From Nymphaea colorata (lineage: Eukaryota; Streptophyta; Magnoliopsida; Nymphaeales; Nymphaeaceae): DNA of 64,000 nt. The position numbers and the translations under genes were made by a program. The notes under the pieces are model-generated. The model had not been told where the DNA came from, did not search any database, and saw only the letters and a list, made by a program, of their open reading frames with translations. Below, piece by piece: positions 23,520 through 36,141 of this stretch. Every line of letters begins with the position of its first letter. The first letter of the stretch is position 1. The DNA lies in the NCBI RefSeq assembly GCF_008831285.2, contig NC_045146.1:7514972-7578971 (forward strand), given 5' to 3'.

Positions 23520-26400
23520 TAATAAAGAATTTCTTCAAATGAAAAGCATTTACAAGATCAGACATTTCAACAACATCGGCATCAATTAGTCCATACAAAT
23601 TGCTTAGAAAAACTTTACTGACAAAATAAGGCCCACCCTAATTTGAAACCCACTTTCCACAAGGATGATTCCTCCATGGGATGGTTGATCTCAACACTAG
23701 CTCATTTGATTTTGAAACTCCTCTTGATCACTGATTTGACATAATGTCAGGCTACCCTTTGCCGATAAACCTCTGCATGTTCTACTGCCCATAGTATTTT
23801 CTCATCAAACAGGTCTAACTGTAACATTCAATGCTTTTGATATTGGTCCATGGTAATTCAATAATGGATGCAAACTTGAAGGCTGGCTTTTGCCCATATA
23901 AAGGAAGAACCTTGTCTATGCTATAAACGAATTCTGTTGGAGTGGCATTGATAGAAGTTCTGATTGTAGTCATGTAAGCTGTCAATGGAACATGTTATCC
24001 TTCATGCCTACCTCGGCCAGTTCTAATGGTCCTTTCCATGATTCTAATTAGGATTTTGTTTTTTGCTAAACTTGGCTGTTTTCTTGTGGATAATAGGGTG
24101 CCCAAAAATAATGTTTGATCCTGAACTTGGAGTAGAAATCATGTACTTTTCATTCTTGAAATGCATTGCATTATTGGACACGATGTCATGTGGCACTCCA
24201 AACCTGCACAAAATGTGCTTGTGGATGAAAAAGACAACATGTCTGCCTTCTCCAGTTCTCGGGTGATGGCCTCCACCCACACGGTGAAATGTTCCATTGA
24301 GGCAAAGAAATATTTGTGTCCATTTAACGCACAATAATTAATGAGCCTACTACATAAAACACTCACATTGAGATTATGCTTGTGCTTTGATAGACTTGAT
24401 ATTTTGATACCAAGAAGCATCCTCTGAATCGACTTGATTGATTGTTCCAGATAGTGGCATGCTAGTTGGGTTAGACTTCCAACCTCAAAAGCTCTGCATG
24501 GTTCATTTTTCTTGAAAGTAGAATGGATCCCAAGGTGGCCAAACCTTCTACAAATTGGTTAAACTCCTTCTTAACATGGAATAGCTGGAATTCCTTTAAC
24601 TGTTGCACCAAGGCACAAGTGACTTTTTGGTAAGGCACCAATTTAGGATATATTTTGCCTTTCATTATTCATTAACATGGTTTACGATAAATAGAGAATC
24701 ACCATAAGCATTGAAATTGAGTAGCATTTTGAGTCCATGTATCAACACTTCATATTTAGCCATCTTACGAGTGCATGTGAATTCCAGCATGAGAGAATAA
24801 GGGTAGGGATGAGTAGGAGAATTTGAATACTTGTTCCAATTATATTCTTGCAGCTCTCAAAGAACATCGTGGGGGGCCGAGTGGTTTCAATGTGTAAGAC
24901 TTGTTCATCTGGGAAATCATAATTGGCATTCAGCTCTTCAGTCAATAGAAAGTTTGTTAGTTTATCAGATAATGCTTGTCTTTTGATAGACTTTTGTGAC
25001 TTGAATACCACATTGACTTCACATGTGAGCATATAATGTCTCAATTTCTTGCACATGTAGACAGAAGAAAGACAAGTTTTCTTCATCATTGAATACTTTT
25101 TTTTTATATTAAATGAAAGTTTTGTCGACATAGTATATGGCATGTTTTTTCTTGGAACCTTATTCATATTGTATTAAGAATCTTCCACAAGCAGAGTTGT
25201 TAATGAAAATTTACAACAACAAGGGGCAGACTATTACTGGAGGCTTTATAACTAAAAGATTCAGCAAATACTGCTTGATGCATTCGAATAATTCTTGATA
25301 TTCTAAGCCCCGCTTGAGCTTGATGCCCTTTTGAGCAATTGATTTGAATGGCTTACTTCTAAGGGCAAGGCTGGAAATAAATCATAGGATTGCCTGCATT
25401 CTGCCTTGTAAACTAAGTAGGCATATTAATGATGGCTTTGGCCTTGGCGAGATATACTTCAATATCCAGCTGACTCACCATATATCCCAAGGGTTTGCTT
25501 AATTCGACACTGAACATGCTTTTTAGGGATTTAGTCTCAACTTGTATTGAAGCAATCTATTGAAATTTTGAGATAAAACCTCAATATGATCATGATGTGA
25601 CTTAGACTTAACCAACATACCATTTACACATGCATCTTTGAACTTGTGTATTTGATTATGATATATAGTGGCCATAGCTCTTTGATATGTTGCTTTTGCA
25701 TTCTTCAGTCTAAATGACATCATTCTATAGCAAAAAGTGCCTAAAGGAATGGTGAACAATGTCTTGGGCTGATCTTTAGAAGTCTGTTTAATTTAGTAAC
25801 TAGAATATCGTTCCATGAAAGAGAACATGGTATGGCCTGTTGTACAGTCAACTGCTAAATCGATATTAGGCAAAGGGTAATCATTCTTTGGTGTTTACTT
25901 GTTGAAGTCTCAAAAATCAGTGCAGATATGAATCTTGCCATTTTTCTTCCACATAAGTCATTCAGGATAACCAAAAGTTTTGATAAACTTAGCCTTAAGT
26001 AGATCATCCAATCCTTCTTTGACCTTATCTTTGAACTTGCGGATCCAATTTCCTCTATTTCTGATTCACCGGATGACTCCTTGGTTTGAGAATTAACATA
26101 TGCTCCACCAATTTAGGATCCAATCATGGTATATCTTTATATGTCAACACACAAACTTCTTTATATATCTTGAGAAACTGAACCAACTTTCCTTCTTCTG
26201 GATCAAAATTGATGCCAATTTGTATCATCTTAGGATCTTCTATGGTCCCAATATTCAACTCTTTGGTGGGACCATTGAGCAAGGCTAGAGCTTGATATTT
26301 TCTTTTTAATTGAGCCAAATCTATAGGATCCAACTATGGTTCTAGTTGTTCTAATGGCTAGACTGGTTCTTCTTGTAGAACTGGCTCTTCATGTTTCTTA
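23520..26400 (-). pseudogene. Decayed Ty3-gypsy pol (RT, RNase H, integrase), Tat/Ogre-like
   Basis: Read on the minus strand, the order is as follows. Pre-RT (26333-26124) has PKMIQIGINFDPEE. RT (about 26050-25520) has WKKNGKIHIC, NDYPLPNIDLAVD and TIPLGTFCYRMMSF. The connection/RNase H region (about 25400-24700) has KKLRHYMLTCEVN. Integrase (about 24400-24000) has WVEAITRE and RFGVPHDIVSNNA. A C-terminal part (to about 23520) has HPCGKWVSN. The PLPNIDLAVD...TTGH style and domain order fit the Tat/Ogre branch. Frames are broken many times. The RT catalytic box reads CVNG at about 25619-25630 where YVDD is expected. Domain identity is certain, the lineage probable, and the gene dead. Confidence 0.85.
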
Positions 26401-26741
26401 ATTTCATAAACATGTGACGTATTTTGTTTTCTAAACTTAGAGCTGAATTTGGAGTTAATGACCAGATAAGGGGTGGGCTTGAATGTCATCTTGATCTTGT
26501 AGATACTGATAATTATAAAATAAGCTGACCATGCACTTAGTGTGTAGAATGAGTCAAATAATGAGAAATGAAAAGAGAGAGACACAAATACAGCAAAAGT
26601 TGAACTTTATTAATAAACTGCAAAAGGATGGGGACCCCATCATCCCTACAAAAGTTTGAGAAAGAGAAAAGGAAAAGTGAAACAACAACAATGATTTTCT
26701 GTTTAATCTTATCACTTCTTCTTGGATTGCTCCTTGGTTTT

Positions 26742-28812
26742 TGTGACGCTCGTTTTATTTCTCAGGACGGGCCGGATCGGGTCCAGATCCAGACCCGAGC
26801 TCCACTCGTGGAAAGAAGCCCGACGCGAGGCCCCTTCTCCCTCGCCTTTCCCTTTTCCTCCTTCATCGTTCTCCTAGTGGTCTCCCGTGCCAGCGCAGAG
26901 AAGAAGCAGTGGCGGTCAGTGTGGTGGTGGCTGGAGCGGCGACGGCGACGGAGGTAGCAGCGGCGACTGCGGCGGCGGCGCTTTGGTAAACCCTCTCCCT
27001 CTCTTTTGTGCGATTTACCCTTCTCTGCCTCTCTCTTGCTCCTGCCCTCTCTGCCGCACGTCCTCTCTTCCTCTCCCTCGCCACTCTCTTTCCCCTTTCT
27101 GCTAGCTCTCTCCCACACGATCCCTCTCTTCACTCGCCCTCACTCCCCCACCTGCTCTCTCCCTCTTCTCTCACGCATTTACCCTCATCGTCGTCTTCCC
27201 TTTTTCTGCCGAACCCTCTTTCCTTCACCCTCTTTTCTGTCCGTCTCCCTTGGTCAGCGCCGTTCCCCTGTCCTTACGTTCCCTACGTGAGCCCTTTTCT
27301 CCCCATTTTGCTAATTGTTTTCCCCTTTTCCCCAACTTAGCTCTCGTCTGAATTGATTTTATCTCTGTTGATTGGATTCCAGTTTGGGGGACGTGTTCTT
27401 CCCCGCATAACAGTGATTAGAAGGCCTTGGGGTGACGGCATTGAAGGATTTTAGTTGCTTGGGGACCATTTGAACTTGGGAGGGTGGCTGCCGGAAGGAT
27501 TGCTGCAGCCTAGACTCTTGAGTTGGGGTGAGCAAGGCATATTTGAACTCATTTTATTGAATATTACCTATTAGAGCATGTATAATTATTGTTTAAGCAT
27601 GCTACAATTTCAAATTGATGAATTAGGATGCATGTTAGCGATTTTGTTTTTGGGGGAAAGTTTAGGATTATGTTGGAAAGCGAAGATTCATACATTTGAC
27701 GATCATTTAAGCATGATGGATTAATTTTCGAAGCATTAGGGAAGCATGGTAGAGATTGTGAGGTTGTGGGGAAGATTTAGAACAGTCTTAGGGTGCACGT
27801 AGCGCATGCTTTTGTGAACGGGTGTGTCATGAAGTTAATTGGGGAAATATACGTTTTTGGAGGTGACTTTGGGGTTGATGTCTTAATTAAAGAACGTTAT
27901 TGAGGAAGGTGTTAGTGATGGATTGATTGATGGCTGTGGGTTTTGATATTTTGTGCCAACGTCTAGTTGTAAGGAGGAGGCCTAATGGAGAGCTTGTTGG
28001 TCGACACTACCTGTCGACCCCCTCTTGAGGCGATGACACATGCCTCAATGATTCTGTTTGTATTTGTTTGAATTGTTTAGGTATATAGTAGGAATCTTAC
28101 CTTTGGTTTATGTTTGCAGGTATACCGGGCACGTCCCGTCGACCTTGAGTTCAAAGCTCGAGGAGTTTTGAAGAATTTGGTGAGCACGCCATAGGTATGG
28201 CGGCATTCCAGGCAAATCCCTGCCTGAGGCTAATGTATGATTGTGTGTTCCTAGGATTGTGATGTTAATTGATTGATTGTCTTGTGAATAAGTATATGTA
28301 TGTTGCTTTTATGATATGAATGGTCGTTTGTTTTGAAAATGTTACGCATTTGCATGTGCATGCTAGAATTGATAACTGTTTAGGACAGATGAGGTGGGGT
28401 ATCAAGTCGAGTGTCTCCTCGACCCCAATTGTGCATTAGAAAGCATCATAGAATGATAACTGCATAGGACAGCTACGAGCCAACCGAAGATCGAGACTAC
28501 TCTCTGTGGTTTGGCTAAGTCTTCAAAAGATGTGATTGATGAGATGATTGTTATGAATGTGTATGTTGTTGCATATACATTGCCATGGGCAATGATGCAA
28601 ATGGATGATTTGGAGGGTAGTTGTACCCGTATGGTATGACGGCTAGCAATGACTGTTACTGTATGTATAGACCTCATGTGGAGGTAATTGGAGCTATGGG
28701 TGCATTCGTAAAGTGTACTAACCTCATGTGCTAGCCAGTCATCTTGTGAATGTGTAACTATAATGATAAGAATGAATGAATAAGAGATGAGAGGCCAGTG
28801 GGATGTGGCTAT
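26742..28812 (-). mobile_element. Truncated second copy of the solo-LTR family (inverted)
   Basis: The plus strand begins TGTGACGCTCGTTTTA, the reverse complement of the end of the 8089-10943 LTR. It then follows that LTR in reverse order. Shared landmarks include the GAGCTCCACTCGTGGAAAG stretch, the GA/CT-rich block, TTCCAGTTTGGGGGACGTG (27380), GGGCACGTCCCGTCGACC (28128), and GAGAGGCCAGTGGGATGTGG (28790). Similarity stops at about 28812, so roughly the first 800 bp of the LTR are missing. It lies between the gag and pol remains of the minus-strand gypsy element, so it is a nested insertion. No target duplication can be identified because one end is lost. Confidence 0.85.
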
Positions 28813-29139
28813 TACACGTTGGCTGATTTCTTGTTTATAAATAAACCATGTGCCTGAGTTTTATTTGTTTCCATGTAATAATCTTTTTGTTGTCATTGCT
28901 GCTCAGAGCCATTTTTTGTGGTTGTTTCAATACACTCAGCCTTTTTGGTGAGATCAAGGAAATTCTTGTTCTCATGATGTATGAGATGGTAAGAAATAAA
29001 TTCCTAGAAACCTCTGAGGATCATAGTTACGGTGTGCTATTATGGCATCAAGCGCAAAGTTTTAAGCTCAATGTCTACCATTTTCTAATATATACTCTGA
29101 CTCTCTCTCCTCATTTTTGGTATATATTAATAGAGGTAT
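28813..29139. other. Unassigned sequence beside the nested LTR
   Basis: A 103-codon plus-strand frame (28848-29159) has no recognisable motif. The stretch is probably decayed gypsy internal sequence between gag and the nested LTR copy. Confidence 0.3.
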
Positions 29140-29512
29140 TGATGGTTGGCACCACATAGAGATTAGACTCAGTATTCTCTATGAAGGCATCGACCACTTC
29201 ATCAAAATTCTGCATCTAGGTGGTGTCAATGGTTCCTAAATACAACTGTATTGTCTCACCTTCTAGACTTCAAGGGAAACATATAAATAATGCCTTCTTG
29301 CTATCATAGAATTTCCATTTTCAGTGAAGAATGCAGAAAAATTGCTGAATATCCTCAGAAGTCCTGAGGTCCTCATCATCCAACCTTTCACAAAAATCTT
29401 GGCTGTAGTAAGTTTTCTTTCCTTTGCTTTGAATCCAATGGCCATAGGTAATCCTTGTCATTATTTCACTTGAAAGAGACATGTTAGCTAGAAAAAAGAG
29501 ACAAAATGACAT
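29140..29512 (-). pseudogene. Decayed gypsy gag fragment (Retrotrans_gag-like)
   Basis: On the minus strand, two overlapping broken frames give SLEGETIQLYLGTIDTT followed by MQNFDEVVDAFIENTES and NLYVVPTINT. This matches the Tat/Ogre gag pattern SL.G.A..WY..L, then F.DL..AFI....YNL...P. In-frame stops interrupt it. It lies 5' of the pol remains on the same strand, as expected for the same element, with the nested LTR copy between. Family resemblance is moderate. Confidence 0.5.
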
Positions 29513-30556
29513 GGTTTTGAAAATAGAGGAAAATACTCAATAACAATATGGAGTATAGGACAAACAGTTCCTAACCATTCATGGGCACTCTAGACTTAGC
29601 CGGTTACCCATATATATAAAGCTCAATTGCCACAAAGGACCAGCATATAGTAGCCAAACAACGAATACCTTGCGATGCCTTACTGTCCATATCATAATCT
29701 ATGATTATGCTAAAGCCTCATTTGATTGTATAGAAGTCCATATGGCTCTTGGAGAATTGTACTATGCATCACTTTGAATGCTATGGAACAATGAAGAATG
29801 GGCTGAACAGAAGAATGTCTATTCTCCTCTCATGATAGGTGTAGCAGGCCTAGCTGTTCCTTCCTAAAATCTCAACCCTCATGAGCTACATGCCTATAGA
29901 ACTACTCTTGTAGAAACCAGAGGCAGACCTCAATCATATTAGAATCTCCCATGAAGGATGGGGTGAGGCCCATGTAGATAAATGTATGACCAGCGAAAGC
30001 AAGCGAAAGGAACACAGTCTTGATGTTCCCCCACATCTTGAATGGAGAACGCATAGATCCATGGTGCTATAGCTTGGGTACTAGAGTAGTTGATGAGATA
30101 GTGACTATCAATATAAACTCAATAGGAAGTTCCAATTGAAATGACAATTTGAACCTTGATTGGTTAAAGAGACTCTACAGGACAATGTAGAAAGAAAAAT
30201 TCTAGACGATTTTGACACAAGAAAATAAGAGTTCTTTTGGAAAATCCATCCAGTTTTTTATGAGAAATTTGGTGCATATTGTTAATAAAGTGCAGACAGA
30301 TAAGCATATAATCAAACAAGATGCACACATAATACTCCAAACAATACTCCTTAAAATCAATGAGAGAAGCAAACGTTGTTTCTAGACAAGTCTAGTTGAG
30401 AGAGGTAACATGTATTCATGTATCAACATGACCATGTAAATTCTATTTCAATTCTAAGTCCTAATGCACATCAAAAATACACACATACATCAAATGAGGG
30501 TACCTAAGTAGCTATAAACATGGAACGACATTTAAAACATAGAAAAGTGGATTGTC
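29513..30556. other. Probable decayed gypsy leader region, no gene seen
   Basis: The sequence lies between the gag remnant and the possible primer-binding site of the minus-strand gypsy element. No domain is recognisable. Confidence 0.3.
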
Positions 30557-30569
30557 TAATTAGATAGTG

Positions 30570-30594
30570 ACAAGCCCCATCGCGGCCCCCAATT
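30570..30594 (-). promoter_or_regulatory. Possible primer-binding site of the gypsy element
   Basis: On the minus strand ACATGTAAACA (a possible LTR end in CA) is followed by AAATTGGGGGCCGCGATGGGG. The TGG start and TGGGGC tail resemble the primer sites seen in Tat-lineage plant gypsy elements. If correct, the 5' LTR lies at coordinates above 30600. The match is imperfect and judged from memory of the family. Confidence 0.3.
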
Positions 30595-30600
30595 TTGTTT

Positions 30601-33600
30601 ACATGTAAAATTTTTCAATCTTGCATGCTGATCATATAAATGAATCTTTTTATTTGCACTTGTTCTGTTTCATGTGTAGGATTCCAAAAGACGGGACCCA
30701 ATCTATCAGTATGATGTCTGACTATTCATTGCACCTTTATCAGGGGCAATTAGACCAAAGAGTAGACTAAATATTCCATTTTCGAATTCTAAATGTCGTC
30801 CAAAACCTAATAAAGCAAACATGCTCTTAATTTTAAATTATATATATTTGAAAATCTAAATAGATCTAAGAAATGGACTGATGAACAAGAAGAAATTAAT
30901 TTGAAGTTTATTCGTGTTTGGATCATCATAGTTCCATGGAAATCAAGGTCCTAAATCTAATATGATGCATGCAAAATCTAGGTCCCATGGACCTAGAGTC
31001 CAATCTCTACTAGGACATGGATGTAGGATGTGGACCTATTCAGAAAAATGGATCTCAATCCGAGGATTATAACCACGATATGAGAAATTTTATGTAATTC
31101 TTGTTTGAAATTTGAATATGAGATGTATAGAGATACAAAATGTCACATCCTGTGATTGAAACTCATGATCCAAAACCCAAGATTGAAGATTCAATATGTT
31201 TGATCATGTATTCACGTAATTTGATCTTCTAAAATTCAAATTTGGAGAGAATAGATCCAAGTCTAATGATTAACATGGCTGAAAATCCTTTGTTGAGTTT
31301 AATTATGTGAGTATTGAAATAAGGTTCATAATCTAATGCTCATTGTAAAAAATTTGATCTAAAAATCAAAAGTTTAAAATCCAAGATCCAAAACATGATA
31401 TCCAAAATCAATAATCTAAGGTTTGAGATCCAAAATTCAAGATCTAAGGTTTTAGATTCAAATCCAATATCTAGGATCTAAAATTTGAGGTCCAAAATCT
31501 ATAATGTATGATCCATAATTCAATACTGGCGATCTAAACCTAAGTATGCTAAAATTGGGTTTAAGGTCATGGTTTAGATCAGCATGAGGTTTACAATTTC
31601 AATCCAAAGCTTTGAATTGAGATCCAAGAGCCAAATAATCTATGGGTAGATTGATCAAGAGAACAGGGATCAGTCTTACATAAATTAGGGTTGAAGCTAC
31701 TAGGGACAAGTTTGACTGTAATATGTGTGTTGGTCTTAATCAAACCATATGACATATGACATGAACTCCATTCATCTTTCATATGAATGAGTATTAAAGA
31801 GATTTGACTAGACCTAGGTTATAGGACTGGGTTCATATGTAGTAGCCACTTAGACCGGTATGAACTAGGACTTGGAGAATTGAGTTAGGTTTGGACTCCA
31901 TGCAGGTTTTTTAAATCATTTAAAGAAGTTGATTTCTGAAAATATTTTGAAAACCATGATTTTAAATCGATTCTTGTGTAAAAGCTCAATTGGATTCAAG
32001 TTTTCATACTCCTAGTCTAATGCCACAGTGAAGGCTGATCCTCATCCAGTCTACTTTCAGGCAAGGGTGCACATGGCTACATATTAAAATTGATGCACAA
32101 TGCATGACTAAAGAAAAGATAAAGGAAAACTATATTCTGTATGTATACTTTAAGTAAAACTAAGTAAACAAAAGCCAAACGTTTAAAAGAAAGAGATAAG
32201 GAAGAGAGGGGCATATGACCCCTATGCCTACCCTAAATACATTCAAATAAATTTCATCTATAAAATAAACATAATAAAATACCACATTATTAAAGCAACT
32301 AAGAAAAATAATTAAAACTAGACGAGCTTAAAGCAAAAAAGCAAAGTAAACTAAACATGTTAAAAGCAGAAATGGAAACTAAACTAAACATCATAAAGAA
32401 AATCACTAAATTGTAAATAAAAAAAGACAAAAGGATAAAAATAAATTACCTGAAGGTGGTGACCTAGTTGAGACTACTCGCATGACCCATACACTGAGCC
32501 TGGTTGGGTTTAGGTTCAATCCTAATGCAGCCCGACCCAAGACTATGACTGACACTCTAAAATTTAATTTGTTTGAGGTTAAACTTTTTTGTGGCTGTCC
32601 AACTAGAATTTTTTAAGAATTATAGGGGCCCAAGGTAGCTCTTAAATTGTGTGTCTCAAAGAGGAGGAGGAGGGCCCTATTTATGGAAGAAAAAAGAGGC
32701 AAACCCCCATGGGATTTGTGATACACGACTAACCTTTTTGGCTTTCTCTCTCCTCTCAAAAACCAAAAACCATTTAATAAAATAATGTTTCCAATTGAAT
32801 TTTGCTCTCGGACTCTGAATTCAATTCTGTAAAAAGACAAGCATGTGGAAAGAAGTGTTGTTTTTTGATAAAGTATTCTAATTGACATTGAGCGTAGACA
32901 AGGAACAATGTAAGAATATGAAAAAACCTTATTATAAAACTGGATATAAATCAGAAAAATGTTGGTTTCAGGCACATGGGAATACTGATTTCGATATGTC
33001 TATGCCGAAGCACTCAACAAAAATGTCCGCTGTTCCAAGTTCTTACGTGTGAATTGAAATTAAGCATGGAGTGAAAAAATCATGATGCATTTTGTAGATA
33101 TAATGTGCATTAAGCTCATGTGTGGATCCTGGATCCCGATCCAAGAAAAATTCTAAAAGATGGATCTTGATATGACTTGAAAAATTGGATCATGATTTGA
33201 TATCTGAGATTTGAAATGAAAATAATGGATTTGGATCTACAGAGACAGATTTCAAACCAAGCACTTGGGTGTGAGATCCAGATATGGAAACAAGACTTGG
33301 ATATATGATCTAGATCACAAATATGAAATGGAGATATGAAAATAGAATGAACACAGACCTAGCTCAAGCTAGGCTAGGTGGGTTCTAGCTGCATGACATG
33401 GACCAGACCTACGTTACGTTTAGTTTTAAAAACTGGGTTAAGACCTAGTTGGGTGCATGTTCATCTCGGTGAAGTGTTAATGGGAAATTGGGGTTGGCTG
33501 AGCTTGGTCTCAGGCCTATTCGATGCATGAAATGTATATAAAAATGTTACTTGGGTTCATTTGGCTCTAAAGTTAGGTTTTATGAAAAATATGTAAACGA

Positions 33601-35267
33601 TGACAAATGACCAAAAACCCTTATATGTGATTTTGGGCTCATAAGGGTTCAAATAAGGAGATCAGCTTGAACTAAGCTTCTAGAAATAAAGAAAATCATG
33701 AACTAAGGTATATGTGACCTATACCCTATGTTTAACGCATAAAAATATGACTAAAAAGAAAAATAATCATTTTACCCCTACATGTATTTCTAGAGTTTCA
33801 AAAGAGTTTTCTCGATCTAACTAAACCATTGTATGGCTAGACTCCTAAGTGGGCTCTGGTTAAAGTGTTAATGAAAAATTCCACAAGGATTGCTGTAAAA
33901 ATCAAAAATAAAATTTTTTATCAAGCCATTTGTGACATGTTTATAAACAGAAACCATAGAAGACCATTAAAATCTGATTTTTATTTGAATTTCCACTAGT
34001 GGAGCTGGAGGTGCTTGAAAAAGTGACTTGCTTGTAAGGACATGCTGAATGATAAAAAAACTTTGCTTTGATTTTACAAAATTGAACTTGATAGCAGTTT
34101 ATTGAGTATAACAAGTACTATAAATGCGCTCCACTGCCTTTAGAATTGAATTAAACTTAAACTGGAATGAATGAATTAAAATTTAACTAAAGGAGTATTG
34201 ATTTATACATGATAAAATAATTCCAACTCAATTGGTTTGAGCTCAATTTCAGTTCACACCCCTAAAAGCTAGAGAGAGAAAGCGTTTGGAATTGAATTAA
34301 ACTCAAACAAGATGAATGAACTCAACTAAACTAAGGAAAGCTTGATTTATATAGATAAGCATAGACATAGTTTGATTTTAGCTCATTCTTCTGGGTTGAG
34401 CTGAACTTCTGCTCAAACCCTTGAAAATAAGAGAGAGAAAGAAATCAAAACTGAATTGAACTCAAACTGGGACAAATGAACTTAATCCAAACTAAATGAA
34501 ACTTATTTTATACATGATAAACATGGCTTTAGCTTGGTTTCAGCTCACCCATTTAGATTGAGCTCAAATTCAACTCAAACCCGAGGAGAGGAAAAGACCC
34601 AGTGGCTGATCATGATTACTATGGGACCCAAACTTAAGTTGGGTGACTCAAAATAGGTGAAATAAAGCATTCTCTCCATTAAGGTGAACTTGTTTTGACT
34701 TGGTTGAGCTAAATATCATAGTTTTGAGTTCTGATGTGCTTATTTGAGCGATAGGGGAGCTGGATATTGACTGAGATAACCCTAGGGAGCTAACTCTAGC
34801 AAGTCCTAGGGTCATGTAAAGTTAAGAAATGACCTGATTGCTCAAATGTTAGGAAATTCTCTAAAACTCGTTAAAAAAATCATACCTTCCATGTGAAAAT
34901 GCCAGGACAGAGTAAAATGGTAATTTTTAGCTTAAACAACCTAGATGATCTAGGTATAGATGCTCAATGTTAATGTCAAAAGTTCTTGTTTTGGCTTAGA
35001 AATGACCTTTGTTCTTAAAATTTGGTCTTTGTAAAGCAATTTGAAAACTTCATGGTGAAGGGCAAAATGTTCATTTGGACTTGTGATAATTTTTTGTGTT
35101 CACAGAATTTTAAGTTGCTGTAACAATGTCATCTTCTCCACCAAAAACAACTCAAATGACCATCTAGGGTGAAATCAATGGCGTTAGCACCTCAACTATG
35201 CCCTTTTATGTATTAGTGCATTCTTTTCTTCTAATATCACATCTCTTCAAATTAATACCCAATAAAT
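30601..35267. repeat. Decayed, GATC-rich sequence, possibly the 5' LTR of the gypsy element
   Basis: From 30880 to 31600 the sequence is crowded with GATC, ATCCAAA and ATCTAAGG phrases. A similar texture recurs at 33120-33400. Three related stretches near 34140, 34290 and 34450 each carry GAATTGAA, ACTCAAAC or ACTTAAAC and GAATGAA, about 150 bp apart, suggesting an internal repeat. No frame is recognisable; the longest (32613-32975, minus) has no motif. Position next to the possible primer site makes a decayed LTR plausible but unproven. Confidence 0.3.
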
Positions 35268-35274
35268 CACTCAC

Positions 35275-35535
35275 CTAGAGGATGAAAATCAACCAAAATA
35301 TAGTAAGATCTATGTCTAGTAAGTGTATGAACAACCATCATCCAAAAGAGAAGTAGATAACAAAACAAGAAATCTGACTCAACATCACAAAGAGTGCAAA
35401 ATAGTGTGTCTAGACTATACCTCACCATTTGCCTCCTCCAAATCCCAAAGTTTAATTGTCCCACTGGAGGCTCCAACAACAATGGAAATTTCTAAAGAGT
35501 CCAATGTTATTGACTCAACCAGACTTGTGCGTCCA
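35275..35535 (-). pseudogene. Katanin p80 WD40 subunit, two-exon fragment
   Basis: On the minus strand, 35535-35418 reads SGRTSLVESITLDSLE then ISIVVGASSGTIKLWDLEEA, a WD40 repeat ending in the typical KLWDLEEA of katanin p80 (the microtubule-severing regulatory subunit KTNB1/KTN80). After an intron-like gap, 35326-35275 reads TLTRHRSYYILVDFHPLG, matching the next WD40 repeat, and ends at a good donor (CTAG|GTGAG). The first exon ends near GAG|GTATAG but lacks one base for frame. The second exon is preceded by TTGTTCAT where an acceptor CAG is expected. No other exons were found nearby. This looks like a relic or captured fragment of the gene and not a working copy. Family assignment rests on recognised protein blocks. 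Confidence 0.72.
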
Positions 35536-35901
35536 GAAAGGGTTTATAGAATTAAATATCAAAATCAGGACACATTTATAGAACGAGAGTCCAAAATGTC
35601 AAACAGATCTTTCTGCCCAAGTTACAGATAAAATGAAAAAAAAGTTGCACATTATAAAAGATGGTCATGTTATAATATCTAGAAGTATGAAATCATGATG
35701 TCGGCCCGTCAAATTTAGTCTTCTCATAGACAATCATATCTTGTCATTATGGTAAGCTCATCAAGAATAGGAAAATGGAAAGCAATGTAGCACCATTAAC
35801 CATTGTTATCGAACATGGAAAGCAACCCGAAGAAGAACTTTCATTCCAAGTCTCCTTTGTGTTATTAGAAGATGCTACATATTGTCATCAGTTAGCCATA
35901 T
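35536..35901. other. Short spacer, nothing recognised
   Basis: AT-rich sequence between the katanin fragment and copia element E; presumably intron or intergenic DNA. Confidence 0.3.
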
Positions 35902-36141
35902 TGTAGAAACAAAATATGCACGAGAGTAGAAGAAAGCACACAGATGTAACGTGGAAAACCCTCAACGTGAGGGAAGAAAAACCACGGGTGAGGAGGTCTG
36001 GTGCCCACTAGCCTCTAGACACTCTCTCTCTTCAAAACTTCATTAACACAAAGATTAGGGTTTACAGAGATATAAGTAGTCCTCATTAGGACAAACCGGA
36101 TCGGGTAAAAATCCGGACCCGGACAACAAAACCCGTCAACA
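35902..36141 (-). repeat. 3' LTR of copia element E, 240 bp
   Basis: On the minus strand it starts TGTTGACGGG directly after the polypurine tract and ends TTTGTTTCTACA. It shares with element C the phrases CTAGTGGGCACCA, GTTGAGGGTTTTCCACGTTA and the CTACA end. Confidence 0.9.

Noticed and set aside
35275-35535. A functional katanin p80 gene
   Set aside because: Only two exons are present, with one missing base and a mutated acceptor; no other exons were found in the flanks.
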